This document shows positions 7,782-16,690 of a DNA stretch of 64,000 bases, piece after piece (the stretch's first letter is position 1; every line of letters begins with the position of its first letter). The notes under the pieces were generated by a model. It was not told where the DNA came from. It worked only from the letters and a program-made list of their open reading frames with translations, and did no database searches. The position numbers and the translations under genes are program-made. The DNA is from CAWIMX01 sp963792785 (GTDB lineage: Bacteria; Acidobacteriota; Vicinamibacteria; Vicinamibacterales; CAVVIG01), in contig CAWBXO010000004.1 of the NCBI GenBank assembly GCA_963792785.1, positions 1,240,001 through 1,304,000 on the forward strand, given 5' to 3'.

Positions 7782-9070
7782 AGGTCGCGTTCGTCATCCA
7801 GCGCTACGGCGCGGAAGTCCTGGGCGGCTCCGAGCACCTGTGCCGGCTCGTGGCCGAGCGGCTCGCGCCGCAGCATGAGGTGGAGGTGCTCACCACGTGC
7901 GCGCGCGATTACGTGACCTGGAAGAACGAGTACCCGGAAGGCAGCGACCGGGTCTGCGGCGTCACCGTCCGCCGATTCGCGTCCGCGCGCGAGCGCGACA
8001 TCGACGCCTTCAACACGTACTCGGACTGGATCTACAACAACCCGCACACGCGTGAGGACGAGCTCGAGTGGCTGAAGCAGCAGGGCCCGTGGTGCCCCGC
8101 GCTGATCGAGTACCTGAAGCGCACGCATCGGCAATACGACGTCATTGTCTTCTTCACGTACCTGTACTCGCTCACCGTTCTCGGGCTCGAGATCGATCCG
8201 GGGCGAAGCATCCTGATCTCCACCGCGCACGACGAGCCCGCGATCCAGCTCGACATCTTCCGGGACGTGTTCCGGCAGCCGGCGGCGATCGGCTACCTGA
8301 CGGGGAGCGAGCAGGCCTTCGTGCACCGGCAGTTCCGCGATCGGCCGACCCTCGAGGATGTCATCGGCGTCGGCGTCGACCTGCCGCAGCAGCGGCCGTA
8401 TCCGCGGATGCCGGCGGCGCCGGACGAGGAGGCGCAGGCGCCAGAGGGAGGCCGTCCGACGGCCGAGGCGGACGAGGAACCGTCGCCGCGCGAGTTCCCG
8501 TCGCACCTCACGTCGCGCGGTGCCGTGTTCCGCCGTCGCCACCGGCTCGAGGGGCCCGTGCTCCTCTATGGCGGCCGGATCGATCCCGGGAAGGGCTGCG
8601 AGGAGCTGATCGAGTACTTCAGCCGGTACGTCGAGGGCGGCGGCCAGGCGACCCTCGCCCTGATGGGGGTGAAGCTGATGTCGCTGCCCGAGGTGCCGTA
8701 CGTGCGCTTCGCCGGGCGGCTGAGCGATCAGGAGCGCCTCGAGGCGCTGGAGGCGGCAACCGTCGTCGCGTGCCCGTCGCCCTACGAGAGCCTGTCGATG
8801 CTCGCGCTCGAGGCCATGGCGGCCGGCACGCCGGTGCTCGCCAACGCCCGCAGCGAGGTCCTGGTGGAGCACTGCCTCCGGAGCAACGCGGGGCTGTACT
8901 ACGAGAACCGCGACGAGTTCCAGGCGTGCCTGTCGCTGCTGCTGGACGACGCACGGCTGCGCGCCGCGATGGGCCGGAACGGCCGCGACTATATTCGCCT
9001 GAACTACCGCTGGGACGTGGTGATCGGGAAGTACGAGCGGCTGTTCGCGCGCGTGAAGAACGCGCGCTGA
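7778..9070 (+). CDS. GT4 family glycosyltransferase A' with internal linker insertion
   Basis: 430-aa GT4 glycosyltransferase. The start is the ATG at 7778, which overlaps the previous TGA. The N-terminus FVIQRYGAEVLGGSEHLCR aligns with gene A, as do EVEVLTTCARDYVTW, YGGRIDPGKGCEELI and ESLSMLALEAMAAGTPVLA. Relative to gene A it carries about 35 extra residues between the two Rossmann-like domains (near residues 205-240), rich in Pro, Glu and Ala and probably a disordered linker. It ends 3 nt before the convergent stop codon of the NtrC-like regulator gene. No terminator is visible in that gap. Acceptor and donor are not predictable. Confidence 0.9.
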   Translation: MKVAFVIQRYGAEVLGGSEHLCRLVAERLAPQHEVEVLTTCARDYVTWKNEYPEGSDRVCGVTVRRFASARERDIDAFNTYSDWIYNNPHTREDELEWLKQQGPWCPALIEYLKRTHRQYDVIVFFTYLYSLTVLGLEIDPGRSILISTAHDEPAIQLDIFRDVFRQPAAIGYLTGSEQAFVHRQFRDRPTLEDVIGVGVDLPQQRPYPRMPAAPDEEAQAPEGGRPTAEADEEPSPREFPSHLTSRGAVFRRRHRLEGPVLLYGGRIDPGKGCEELIEYFSRYVEGGGQATLALMGVKLMSLPEVPYVRFAGRLSDQERLEALEAATVVACPSPYESLSMLALEAMAAGTPVLANARSEVLVEHCLRSNAGLYYENRDEFQACLSLLLDDARLRAAMGRNGRDYIRLNYRWDVVIGKYERLFARVKNAR

Positions 9071-9073
9071 CCG

Positions 9074-10516
9074 CTACGGGATGGCGACGTCGCCAGAATC
9101 CGAGGACGAATCGGCGCCCGACGCTCGCTTGCGGCGCGGCCGGATCTCGTAGCGCTTGATCATCTCGTTCAGCGTCGTCGGCTTGATGTGCAGGAGCTCG
9201 GCGGCGCGCTTCTGGACGCCTCCGGCGGCCTCGAGCGTCGACTCGATCAGCCGCTTCTCGAAGTCGGTGATCACGTCCTTGAACGAAATCCCCTCGGGCG
9301 GCAGCACGAACTGCGGCATCTGGAAGTTCGGCGCCTTGCGGACGTGCTCGGGAATGAGCTCCACGCCGATGCGCGAACCGGCCGTGAGCACGACGGCCCG
9401 CTCGATCACGTTCTCGAGCTCGCGGACGTTGCCCGGCCAGTCGTATTCCATCAGCAGATCCAGCGCCTCCGGCGTGACCTCGAGGTCCGCCTTCCGGTTC
9501 TCGCTGCCGTATTTCTGCAGGAAGTGCTGCGAGAGCAGCGTGATGTCGTCCTTGCGTTCGCGCAGCGGGGGCAGCTGGATCGAGATCACGTGCAGGCGGT
9601 AGAAAAGGTCCTCGCGGAAGCGGCCCTCCTCCATCATCTGACGCAGGTCGACGTTGGTCGCGGCGATGATCCGCACGTCGACCTTGATCGTCTCCATGCC
9701 GCCGAGGCGCATGAAGTCGCGCTCCTGGATCACCCGAAGCAGCTTCGCCTGGGTCTCGAGCGGCACGTTCCCGATCTCGTCGAAGAAGATCGTGCCGCGG
9801 TCGGCGAGGTCGAACAGGCCCTTCTTGGGGTACACGGCGCCGGTGAACGCGCCCTTCACGTGGCCGAACAGCGTCGACTCGAGCAGATCGGGCGGCAGAT
9901 TGCCGGAGTTCACCGTGACGAACGACCGCTCCGAGCGGGAGGAGTTCGCGTGAATCGCGCGCGCGACGAGCTCCTTGCCCGTGCCGCTCTCGCCCTGGAT
10001 CAAAATCGTCGACCGGCTCGGCGCCGCCTGGATGATCAGGTCGAACACCTGCCGCATCCGCGGGCTGCGCCCGATGATGTTCGCGAACTTATGGTAGCGC
10101 TCCTGGATGTTCTGCCGGAGCGATCGGTTCTCGGTGAGCAGGTGGTGCCGCTCCATGGCGTTCCGCACGACGACGAGCACTTCGTCGTTCTTGAACGGCT
10201 TGGAGATGTAGTCGAAGGCGCCGCTCTTCATGGCGGCGATGGCGCTCTCGACCGACGCGTACGCCGTAATGATGATGACCGCGAGATCCTCGTCGATGTG
10301 GCGCAATTCGTCGAGCGTGGCGATGCCGTCGAGACCCGGCATCATGATGTCCACGATGGCGGCGTCGAACGGCAGCGCGCGCGCGAGGTCCAGCCCTTCC
10401 GCCCCCGACGACGCGAGGTGCACTTCGTAGCCCTCCTTCACGAGGAGGGTCTCGAGGATCTCGCGCATGATCTCCTCGTCGTCAATGACGAGGATGTTGC
10501 CGCGTGAATTGCTCAT
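9074..10516 (-). CDS. NtrC-family sigma-54-dependent response regulator
   Basis: 480-aa two-component regulator. Residues 1-120 form a receiver domain with acidic residues D12 and D13 and phospho-acceptor D56 (VDIMMPG). Residues about 145-385 form a sigma-54-interacting AAA+ ATPase with Walker A GESGTGKE, the sigma-54 contact loop GAFTGA, a FFDEIG Walker B and an RLHVISIQLPPLRERKDDI sensor region. The C-terminus holds a Fis-type helix-turn-helix (EAAGGVQKRAAELLHIKPTTLNEMIKRY) and a basic tail. It activates RpoN promoters after phosphorylation by its partner. Eight bases separate it from the upstream sensor kinase gene, so the two form an operon. Target genes are not evident; no convincing -24/-12 site was found. 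Confidence 0.95.
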   Translation of the reverse strand: MSNSRGNILVIDDEEIMREILETLLVKEGYEVHLASSGAEGLDLARALPFDAAIVDIMMPGLDGIATLDELRHIDEDLAVIIITAYASVESAIAAMKSGAFDYISKPFKNDEVLVVVRNAMERHHLLTENRSLRQNIQERYHKFANIIGRSPRMRQVFDLIIQAAPSRSTILIQGESGTGKELVARAIHANSSRSERSFVTVNSGNLPPDLLESTLFGHVKGAFTGAVYPKKGLFDLADRGTIFFDEIGNVPLETQAKLLRVIQERDFMRLGGMETIKVDVRIIAATNVDLRQMMEEGRFREDLFYRLHVISIQLPPLRERKDDITLLSQHFLQKYGSENRKADLEVTPEALDLLMEYDWPGNVRELENVIERAVVLTAGSRIGVELIPEHVRKAPNFQMPQFVLPPEGISFKDVITDFEKRLIESTLEAAGGVQKRAAELLHIKPTTLNEMIKRYEIRPRRKRASGADSSSDSGDVAIP

Positions 10517-10524
10517 GACCCGGT

Positions 10525-13431
10525 CTAGCCCATGCCTCCCGCGGTCGCCAGCGACAAGGCGAGCGGCAGCGTGACGGAGAACCGCGTGCCCTGGCCGACG
10601 ACGCTGGTGCACCGGATCGCGCCCTCGTGCTCCTGCACGATGCCGTAGGTGATCGACAGCCCGAGGCCGGTGCCGCGGCCGATCGCCTTCGTGGTGAAGA
10701 AGGGATCGTAGATGCGCGACAGCTGCTCGGGCGGAATGCCCGACCCGGTGTCCGCGATCTCGACGAGGGCGCAGCCGTGGTCGATACGCGTCGTCACCGT
10801 GAGCCACCCGCCGCGCGGCATCGCGTCGCGCGCGTTGAGGAACAGGTTCAGGAACACCTGCTGCAGCTGGTGCTCGACGCCCGCGACCGTGACGGGGCCG
10901 TCGAAGAGATCCTTGCGGACCTTGATCTTGCCGACCGCGAACTGGTGCTCGAGCAGGCCGAAGACGTCGCCGATCACGGCGTTCAAGTCGATGCGCTGCT
11001 GCTCGGCGCCCGGGACGCCCGGGCGCGACAGGTTCAGCAGGCCGTTCACGATCTTGGCCGCGCGGAACGTCTGGCGCTCGATCTTCTGGAGGAGCTGCGT
11101 CCGGGCATCCGACGGGTCGGCGCCGTCGAGCAGCATCTGCGTGTAGCTCGAGATGCCGGTCAGCGGCGTATTCACCTCGTGCGCCACGCCGGCGGCGAGC
11201 AGGCCGATCGACGCCATCTTGTCGGAAATCTGCAGCTGCTCCTCGAGGCGCACGCGCGTCGTGACGTTCTCGATCAGCAGGATGGTGCCCGCCGCGGGCG
11301 CCAGGACGTCAGGCGACTCGCGCAGCGGCACGGCGGTGGCGTTCACGAGCACCGGCTCGGCGCCCTCCTCGTGGCGGCTCGTGAGCGGCACGCGGTAGAG
11401 CGTGGCGCCCTCCGGATGGTCCGCGCGCGACGAGCGCAGCGCCCCGACGAACTCGGCGTCGAACACGTCGGCGAGCTCGCGGCCGATCGCCCGGGAGGGG
11501 CCGACGCCGTAAAACCCGGCGAGCGCCTGGTTCCAGAGGACGACGCGCTCGTCACCGTCGAACACCACGAGGCCGTCTTCGAGCGACTCGAGGATATTCG
11601 CGTTGAACTCCCGCATGCGCCCGAGCTCCTCCGCCTTGAGGCGGAGCTGGCGGTAGAGCCGGCCGTTCTCGATCGCGGTCGCGACCTGCCCCGCGACGGC
11701 GGTGAGCAGCGCGAGGTCCTCGCTGTTGAACGGCTCGTCGCTTTCCTTTCGGCCGAGCGCGAGCGCGGCGATCGCGACGCCCTCGAAAATGCAGGGCACG
11801 AAGTAGTAGATGCCCGCGTCGCGCCAGGCCTCGACCTCTTCGGCCGTGAACCGCGCGGCGGCGATCGGGTCGTCGAGCGCGACCGTGCGGCCCGAGTCGA
11901 GGCGGGCGATGAACGACGAGGCGCGCGCGAGCGGCGGCACCGGCTGGCTGAAGCCGAAGTCGTCGATCGGCATGAAGTCACCCGACCGCTCGTCGGCCAC
12001 CATCAGCGCCATGCGATCGACGACGAGCGTCTCGACGATGCGCGCGATGAGGCGCTGGCTGAGGCGCAGGAGGTCGAGGTCGCCGTTGAGATCGCGGGCG
12101 AACCCGACGAGCGCCCGGCGATAGTCGTAGCGGTCGCGGTAGAAGATCCGGTCGAGCGCGTTCTGCACCGCATCCTTCACCGGGCGCGCCAGCAGCACGA
12201 CCACCATCGTGGCGAGCGCGGCGATGATCCAGTGGTGCTGGTCGGTGTCGCTGAACAGGAACGTGACCAGCTTGCGGAACGCGACGAACAGGGCGTAGGT
12301 CGCGCCTCCGAAGGCCGTGTACGCGAGCCCGCGCTTGATGATGACCTCGATGTCGCGGAGCCGGTAGCGCACCAGCGCGCAGGCGAACGTGAGCGGCACG
12401 AGACCGAGCGGGATCGCCGTGAGCTGCAGCGCCAGCGGGGGGTTCAGGCCGAGCGCCCACGGCAGCGCGTAGCCGCACCCGAAGGTGCCCGCGCCGAGCG
12501 CCGTCCCCCACGCGATCCAGCGCAGCTGGCGCCGCCCGGTCAGCGACGTGATCTCGTGGAAGGCGCGCACCAGCACCGCGAGCGCGGCGGCCGACGCGAG
12601 GAAGAGATACAGCGGCTCGGCCCGATCCACCCAGCCGAGCGTCCGGACGAGCACGGTGCCGTCGCCCCCCGCGCCGCGCGAGATCACCGCGATGCGCGCC
12701 GCGCCGAGCGCGATGCCCGGGAGATAGATCAGCGGGAGCAGCAGCCTGAGCGGGCGCCGGTTGGGCCGCTCGGGGAAGACCAGCGTGAAGTGCAGGAGCA
12801 GCGGCGGCAGGAGCGCCATCGCCACGGCATCCCCCCAGTAGAACGCCCAGTCGAGCCGATCGAACGGGCCGACGAACGAGAACGTGAAGGTGCCGAAGAA
12901 CGCCACGCACAACCAGAAGAAGTGCAGCGTGGCCTGATCGCGCGGCCGGCGAAGGCGCACGAACGCGCCCACGAGCAGTGTGAACAGGCCCACCCCCGCG
13001 AGCACGAAATACATCGAGCTCGTGGCCGGCGCCGGCTGGAGCGAGACGTCGAGGACCTGGCGCGCGCCGAGCCGGGCGAGCGTGTAGGCGAGCTCCGCGC
13101 CCGTCTTGCGCGCATGCTGCGATTCGAGGACCTCGCGCCGCGTCTCGATCGGCGATCCGTTGATCGCCAGCAGCACGTCCCCCGGCGCGATGCCGGCCTG
13201 CTCGGCCGCCGATCCCGGCGCCACCGCCACCGCGACCACGCCCTCGCCGCGATCGGCCCACAGCACGCCGTCCTCCACCGCGTGCCAGCGCGCCTGCAGC
13301 CGGACGTTCGCGACGCCCAGCGCCACGAGCACCGCCACGACGGCCAGCGCGAACACGGATCTCCCCCAGATGAGCCAGCGGCTCTCGGCGGGAATCCGGC
13401 CTAGCGAGGAGTCGGCCACAGAGTAGAGCAT
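10525..13431 (-). CDS. Membrane PDZ-GAF-PAS sensor histidine kinase
   Basis: 968-aa hybrid-architecture sensor. In order: a transmembrane helix near residues 20-45; a PDZ-like domain at about 55-125 (APGSAAEQAGIAPGDVLLAING); seven or so membrane helices to about 400; a GAF domain at about 430-600; a PAS domain at about 615-735; a HisKA dimerisation domain with phospho-accepting His near residue 755 (GVAHEVNTPL); and a HATPase domain with NLFLNARDAM, DTGSGIP and GTGLGLS. It should autophosphorylate and pass phosphate to the adjacent NtrC-type regulator. The combined periplasmic PDZ and multi-helix sensor suggests envelope or lipid sensing, but the signal is unknown. The ATG at 13431 is used. 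Confidence 0.92.
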   Translation of the reverse strand: MLYSVADSSLGRIPAESRWLIWGRSVFALAVVAVLVALGVANVRLQARWHAVEDGVLWADRGEGVVAVAVAPGSAAEQAGIAPGDVLLAINGSPIETRREVLESQHARKTGAELAYTLARLGARQVLDVSLQPAPATSSMYFVLAGVGLFTLLVGAFVRLRRPRDQATLHFFWLCVAFFGTFTFSFVGPFDRLDWAFYWGDAVAMALLPPLLLHFTLVFPERPNRRPLRLLLPLIYLPGIALGAARIAVISRGAGGDGTVLVRTLGWVDRAEPLYLFLASAAALAVLVRAFHEITSLTGRRQLRWIAWGTALGAGTFGCGYALPWALGLNPPLALQLTAIPLGLVPLTFACALVRYRLRDIEVIIKRGLAYTAFGGATYALFVAFRKLVTFLFSDTDQHHWIIAALATMVVVLLARPVKDAVQNALDRIFYRDRYDYRRALVGFARDLNGDLDLLRLSQRLIARIVETLVVDRMALMVADERSGDFMPIDDFGFSQPVPPLARASSFIARLDSGRTVALDDPIAAARFTAEEVEAWRDAGIYYFVPCIFEGVAIAALALGRKESDEPFNSEDLALLTAVAGQVATAIENGRLYRQLRLKAEELGRMREFNANILESLEDGLVVFDGDERVVLWNQALAGFYGVGPSRAIGRELADVFDAEFVGALRSSRADHPEGATLYRVPLTSRHEEGAEPVLVNATAVPLRESPDVLAPAAGTILLIENVTTRVRLEEQLQISDKMASIGLLAAGVAHEVNTPLTGISSYTQMLLDGADPSDARTQLLQKIERQTFRAAKIVNGLLNLSRPGVPGAEQQRIDLNAVIGDVFGLLEHQFAVGKIKVRKDLFDGPVTVAGVEHQLQQVFLNLFLNARDAMPRGGWLTVTTRIDHGCALVEIADTGSGIPPEQLSRIYDPFFTTKAIGRGTGLGLSITYGIVQEHEGAIRCTSVVGQGTRFSVTLPLALSLATAGGMG

Positions 13432-13559
13432 GACCTAACTACTTGTTGGGATTGGACCTTGCAGCGAGAAAAAGCACGGCAAAACGGCTCGAGTCCAACA
13501 GCACGAACGTCCTGTCCAAGATCATGGATCAGGCGATGCCTGCGTGGGAAGGCGCCGTC

Positions 13560-15521
13560 CTAGAAGCGCACGGTGAGGCCACCCACGATGCGCTTGGGTG
13601 GACGCACGACGAGGAGCTCGTCGTAGACGGACTGGCCCGCCATCGGGTCGCGGAAGAAGTTACGCACGCCGAGCAGCATTTCCCAGCGAGCGGCGCTGAA
13701 GTCCATGAACGGCAGGGACTGGCTCACCTGGACGTCGAACCGGGAGTCGAAGGCGGGGGTCGTGCCGCTGTCGCCGCGGCTGAAGCCGTCGCTCAACCGA
13801 TACAGCACGAGGAGGCGCGTATCCGTTTCCGGCATCTCGGTTTCAATTCTGGCACTGACGTCGTGCACGCGCTCGCTGCCCGGCCGCTCCACCGACGGGG
13901 CCAGCACCAGCAGGTACCCGATGTCATCGCCGCGGACCCAGTCCGCGCTGCTGACGGAGTACTCGACCGATCCGGTCACGCGATCCGCGATCGTGGTGCG
14001 AAGGCCGGCCGCCCAGCCGCTCACGTCGACATCGCCGGCGCCGCCGACGAAATAGTGGCCGATGTCACCCACCTGGCGATCCGGCAGCTCGGCGCCGAAC
14101 AGCGTGACGAGCTGATCCTCGACGTGCTGGCGGTACGCGCGCGCGGTGAGCGTAACGCCGGGCAGGTCGCGCTCGACCCCGACGTCCATGTGCGTGACGT
14201 GCTCGGCCGAGAGCCGCCCATGGGGCGCGGCGGGCGAGAAGGTGCGCTGCGGCGGCAGCCACACGCCGTCCACTGGCGGCACGAACTCCTCGGCACCGGG
14301 CGCCAGTCCGCGGCGGGAGAGCAGCGTGGTCACGCGGAACGCGCGCGAGGGCGCGAACGTCGCGCCCACGTGGGGGCTGAGGAGCGCGCCGTCCTCGAGG
14401 TAGTCGTAATGCGAGTAGCGCGCGCCGTAGGTGACCGAGAGGCGATCGGTGACCTGATAGGTGTCGAAGCCCGACAGCACACCGGCGTTCCGGCTGCCGT
14501 CGGCCACCGCGCGCAGGGCTTCGGGGTTGCCGCCGTCGTAGCGCTCGGTGCTATACGAGAGCCGCACGTCGTAGCGATGCGGGCCGGGCGCGTCGGCGCG
14601 CGTCTGGAAGGTGCCGGCGAGGATCCACGACGTCAGGTCGCCGTCGGTCAGCGCGCCGCGCACGGCCCAGTCGGCGTCGTGGCCGGCCGGCGCCCCCACG
14701 GCGACGTAGGTGATGCCGCGCGCGCGGTTGTTGCCCTCGAAGAGCTGCGCCGGGTCGTCGAACGTGCTCGTGGTGAGCAGGTTCACCTGGCCCGTGAAGG
14801 GCACGGCGAGGAAATCGGCGGCCATCCGGACGGGGTTGCCGGCGGCGCGGCCGAGCGCGCCGGCGCGGTCGGCGTCGTCATCGGTGACGAGCGCGACGGT
14901 GACGCCGTCCTTCAGGATACTGCGCCGCAGATGGCGCAGGTGCCAGGCGAGCGCGTCCTCGTCTTCGATTGGGCTGTCGTCGGCCGCGGCGTCGTCGTCG
15001 GTCACGGGAACCGCGTCGGCCGCGGGCGTCGCCGCCTGATCGGCGTCGGCGCGAAGCGACGCCTCGAGGCGGTCGAGCACCGTGGCATCTGTCACGCCGC
15101 CGACGCCCGCCTGGACGAGGGGAAGCGCCGCCGCGGCGTCCGGTTCATGGCGGACGGCGATCGCCGAGGAGACGCGCGCGCCCGCGTGGACGTCGACGTG
15201 CTGGCCGCGGGGCGCCACGAAGCCCGGCTGGTGCACGCGCACCAGGTACGGGCCCGCCGGCAGCGCCGTCAGCTCGAAGCGGCCGCCGTCGCCGGTCACG
15301 GCGAAGGCGGTGATAGGCCCGACGGCCGAGACCATCGCGCCCGGGACCGGCGCGCCGGTCTCGTCGTGCACGAAGCCCTGCACCGCGCCCACCTGCGCGG
15401 ACGACGCCGCCCGCGGCGCGGGCGCTGCCGCGGGCGCCACGCCCTGGGCCGCCGCGACCGCCGGTACAGCCCACAGCACCAGACCACCGATCGCCGACGC
15501 CGCTGAGGTGAAGCGTCTCAT
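13560..15521 (-). CDS. Carboxypeptidase-regulatory-domain outer membrane beta-barrel protein
   Basis: 653-aa exported protein. A signal peptide spans residues 1-25 (MRRFTSAASAIGG then a hydrophobic core and AVAAAQG). Residues about 50-120 form an Ig-like carboxypeptidase regulatory domain (VQGFVHDETGAPVPGAMVS; TALPAGPYLVRV). The rest is rich in alternating aromatic and polar strands, ending in a terminal phenylalanine (GGLTVRF), typical of an outer-membrane barrel. No TonB plug domain could be recognised, so TonB-dependent transport is not claimed. The ATG at 15521 is chosen because it directly begins the signal peptide; an in-frame ATG at 15536 is possible. Such large barrel proteins are common in Acidobacteriota. 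The substrate is unknown. Confidence 0.75.
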   Translation of the reverse strand: MRRFTSAASAIGGLVLWAVPAVAAAQGVAPAAAPAPRAASSAQVGAVQGFVHDETGAPVPGAMVSAVGPITAFAVTGDGGRFELTALPAGPYLVRVHQPGFVAPRGQHVDVHAGARVSSAIAVRHEPDAAAALPLVQAGVGGVTDATVLDRLEASLRADADQAATPAADAVPVTDDDAAADDSPIEDEDALAWHLRHLRRSILKDGVTVALVTDDDADRAGALGRAAGNPVRMAADFLAVPFTGQVNLLTTSTFDDPAQLFEGNNRARGITYVAVGAPAGHDADWAVRGALTDGDLTSWILAGTFQTRADAPGPHRYDVRLSYSTERYDGGNPEALRAVADGSRNAGVLSGFDTYQVTDRLSVTYGARYSHYDYLEDGALLSPHVGATFAPSRAFRVTTLLSRRGLAPGAEEFVPPVDGVWLPPQRTFSPAAPHGRLSAEHVTHMDVGVERDLPGVTLTARAYRQHVEDQLVTLFGAELPDRQVGDIGHYFVGGAGDVDVSGWAAGLRTTIADRVTGSVEYSVSSADWVRGDDIGYLLVLAPSVERPGSERVHDVSARIETEMPETDTRLLVLYRLSDGFSRGDSGTTPAFDSRFDVQVSQSLPFMDFSAARWEMLLGVRNFFRDPMAGQSVYDELLVVRPPKRIVGGLTVRF

Positions 15522-15537
15522 GTTGTGCCGTCCCATG

Positions 15538-15557
15538 CCCGCGGTCCGACCCGCGGG
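15538..15557. other. GC hairpin before the beta-barrel gene
   Basis: CCCGCGG (15538-15544) and CCGCGGG (15551-15557) form a perfect 7-bp stem around a 6-nt loop, in the short gap between two co-directional minus-strand genes. It has no T-run. It may moderate read-through from the upstream gene. Confidence 0.4.
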
Positions 15558-15562
15558 ACCGG

Positions 15563-16555
15563 TTACGACGATTTCACCGTGAAGTGCACGTCGCGGGAGA
15601 GCGACGTTTTCGCGATGTTGTCCGTTACCTTGATTTCGAGCCGGTACTGCCCCTCGGGGAACGAGGCGAGCGGTATTTCCTGGCCCGCCTGCAGCTGGTG
15701 CCCCATCTCGAGATCGAACTGCGCGGGGAGCGTCTCGCTGTTCAGCTCGGTCGGCCGCGTCTTGTTGAAGAACGTCTCTTCGCCGTCCTTCGTCGTGTAG
15801 AAGCTGTACTCGACCGTGACGTTCGGCTTGCGGTTCTCGTCGGCCTTGGGGTTGTAGATCCACATCACGGTCGACAGGTTGTTCTGCTTCGTGAAATCGT
15901 GCCCGATATCCGGGACGATCTCCATCGACCCCATGGCGTAGGGCCGATCCTTCGACTGCTCGGGGGTGAGCGGCGCGGCCAGCGGGTCGACGCGCTCGGC
16001 GACGATCACGGTGCTGGTCGACAGATCGCCGGCCCAGAAATCGGGCACGGTCACGGTGTGGGTGACCACCGACGTCTTCGCGGGCGCGTCGTTCTTCTCG
16101 CCGGTCGGCAGTTCCTTGGCGACGAGGTAGACGTCGTAGGTCCCGGCCTGCACCGCGAACGAGCGGCTGATCCGCGCCACGCCGTCCTTCGGCACGAACG
16201 TGATGCCCTCGTACGCGGCCTTCTTGTTGCCCTTGTCGTCGGCGGCCTGCGGCATGACGCGCCAGTAGAACGTCACGTTCGCCTTGGTGATCGCGGCGGC
16301 GTTCAAGGAGATGGTGAACGGCACGTACTCGAGGTTGCTCTGGGCCTTGAGGAAGTCCTCGTGGATCCAGGCGAGACCGAGGTCGTCGGTCGGCTGCGTC
16401 TTGCCGTCGATCACCTGATCGACCAGCTTCTGCACCGCGGACGTGTCCTTCTTCCGCTGTTCCTGCTGCTTCTTATCGACGTTCTGCGCCGCGAGCGCGG
16501 CGGAAAAAGCCACCGCGAGGATGGCGCCGGTGGTGGCCACTCGCCGAATCATCAT
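15563..16555 (-). CDS. Secreted protein of unknown function, acidobacterial type
   Basis: 330-aa protein with a signal peptide (MMIRRVATTGAILAVAFSAALAAQ, cleaved near residue 24), so periplasmic or surface-located. A Lys/Gln-rich helical segment (residues about 25-45) leads into predicted beta-rich modules. The last module resembles an Ig-like or FlgD-like sandwich (LASFPEGQYRLEIKVTD). Sequence blocks resemble hypothetical proteins common in Acidobacteriota, but no enzyme motif was recognised. The start at 16555 has GGGGAG about 10 nt upstream. A strong sigma-70-type promoter lies at 16596-16624. The barrel gene follows 41 nt downstream, so the pair may act together at the outer membrane. Confidence 0.65.
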   Translation of the reverse strand: MMIRRVATTGAILAVAFSAALAAQNVDKKQQEQRKKDTSAVQKLVDQVIDGKTQPTDDLGLAWIHEDFLKAQSNLEYVPFTISLNAAAITKANVTFYWRVMPQAADDKGNKKAAYEGITFVPKDGVARISRSFAVQAGTYDVYLVAKELPTGEKNDAPAKTSVVTHTVTVPDFWAGDLSTSTVIVAERVDPLAAPLTPEQSKDRPYAMGSMEIVPDIGHDFTKQNNLSTVMWIYNPKADENRKPNVTVEYSFYTTKDGEETFFNKTRPTELNSETLPAQFDLEMGHQLQAGQEIPLASFPEGQYRLEIKVTDNIAKTSLSRDVHFTVKSS

Positions 16556-16595
16556 AAAAACGTGTCTCCCCGAATCAGGTCTACGTGAACAGTTC

Positions 16596-16624
16596 ATAAT
16601 AGGCACCCCGCGCGGCCAAGTCAA
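16596..16624 (-). promoter_or_regulatory. Sigma-70-type promoter of the secreted-protein gene
   Basis: On the minus strand TTGACT (16624-16619) and TATTAT (16601-16596) are separated by exactly 17 nt, each one base from consensus. Transcription would start about 34 nt before the ATG at 16555. Confidence 0.7.
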
Positions 16625-16690
16625 ACGCCACCGGCACGCTGGAAAATACCGCTAGCTCCCTGTGCTATAAAGAGTTGCCGGTTTCGAACC

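Noticed and set aside
10627..13404. Long plus-strand frame of 925 codons
   Set aside because: It is antisense to the sensor kinase and has only low-complexity Arg/Glu/Asp composition.
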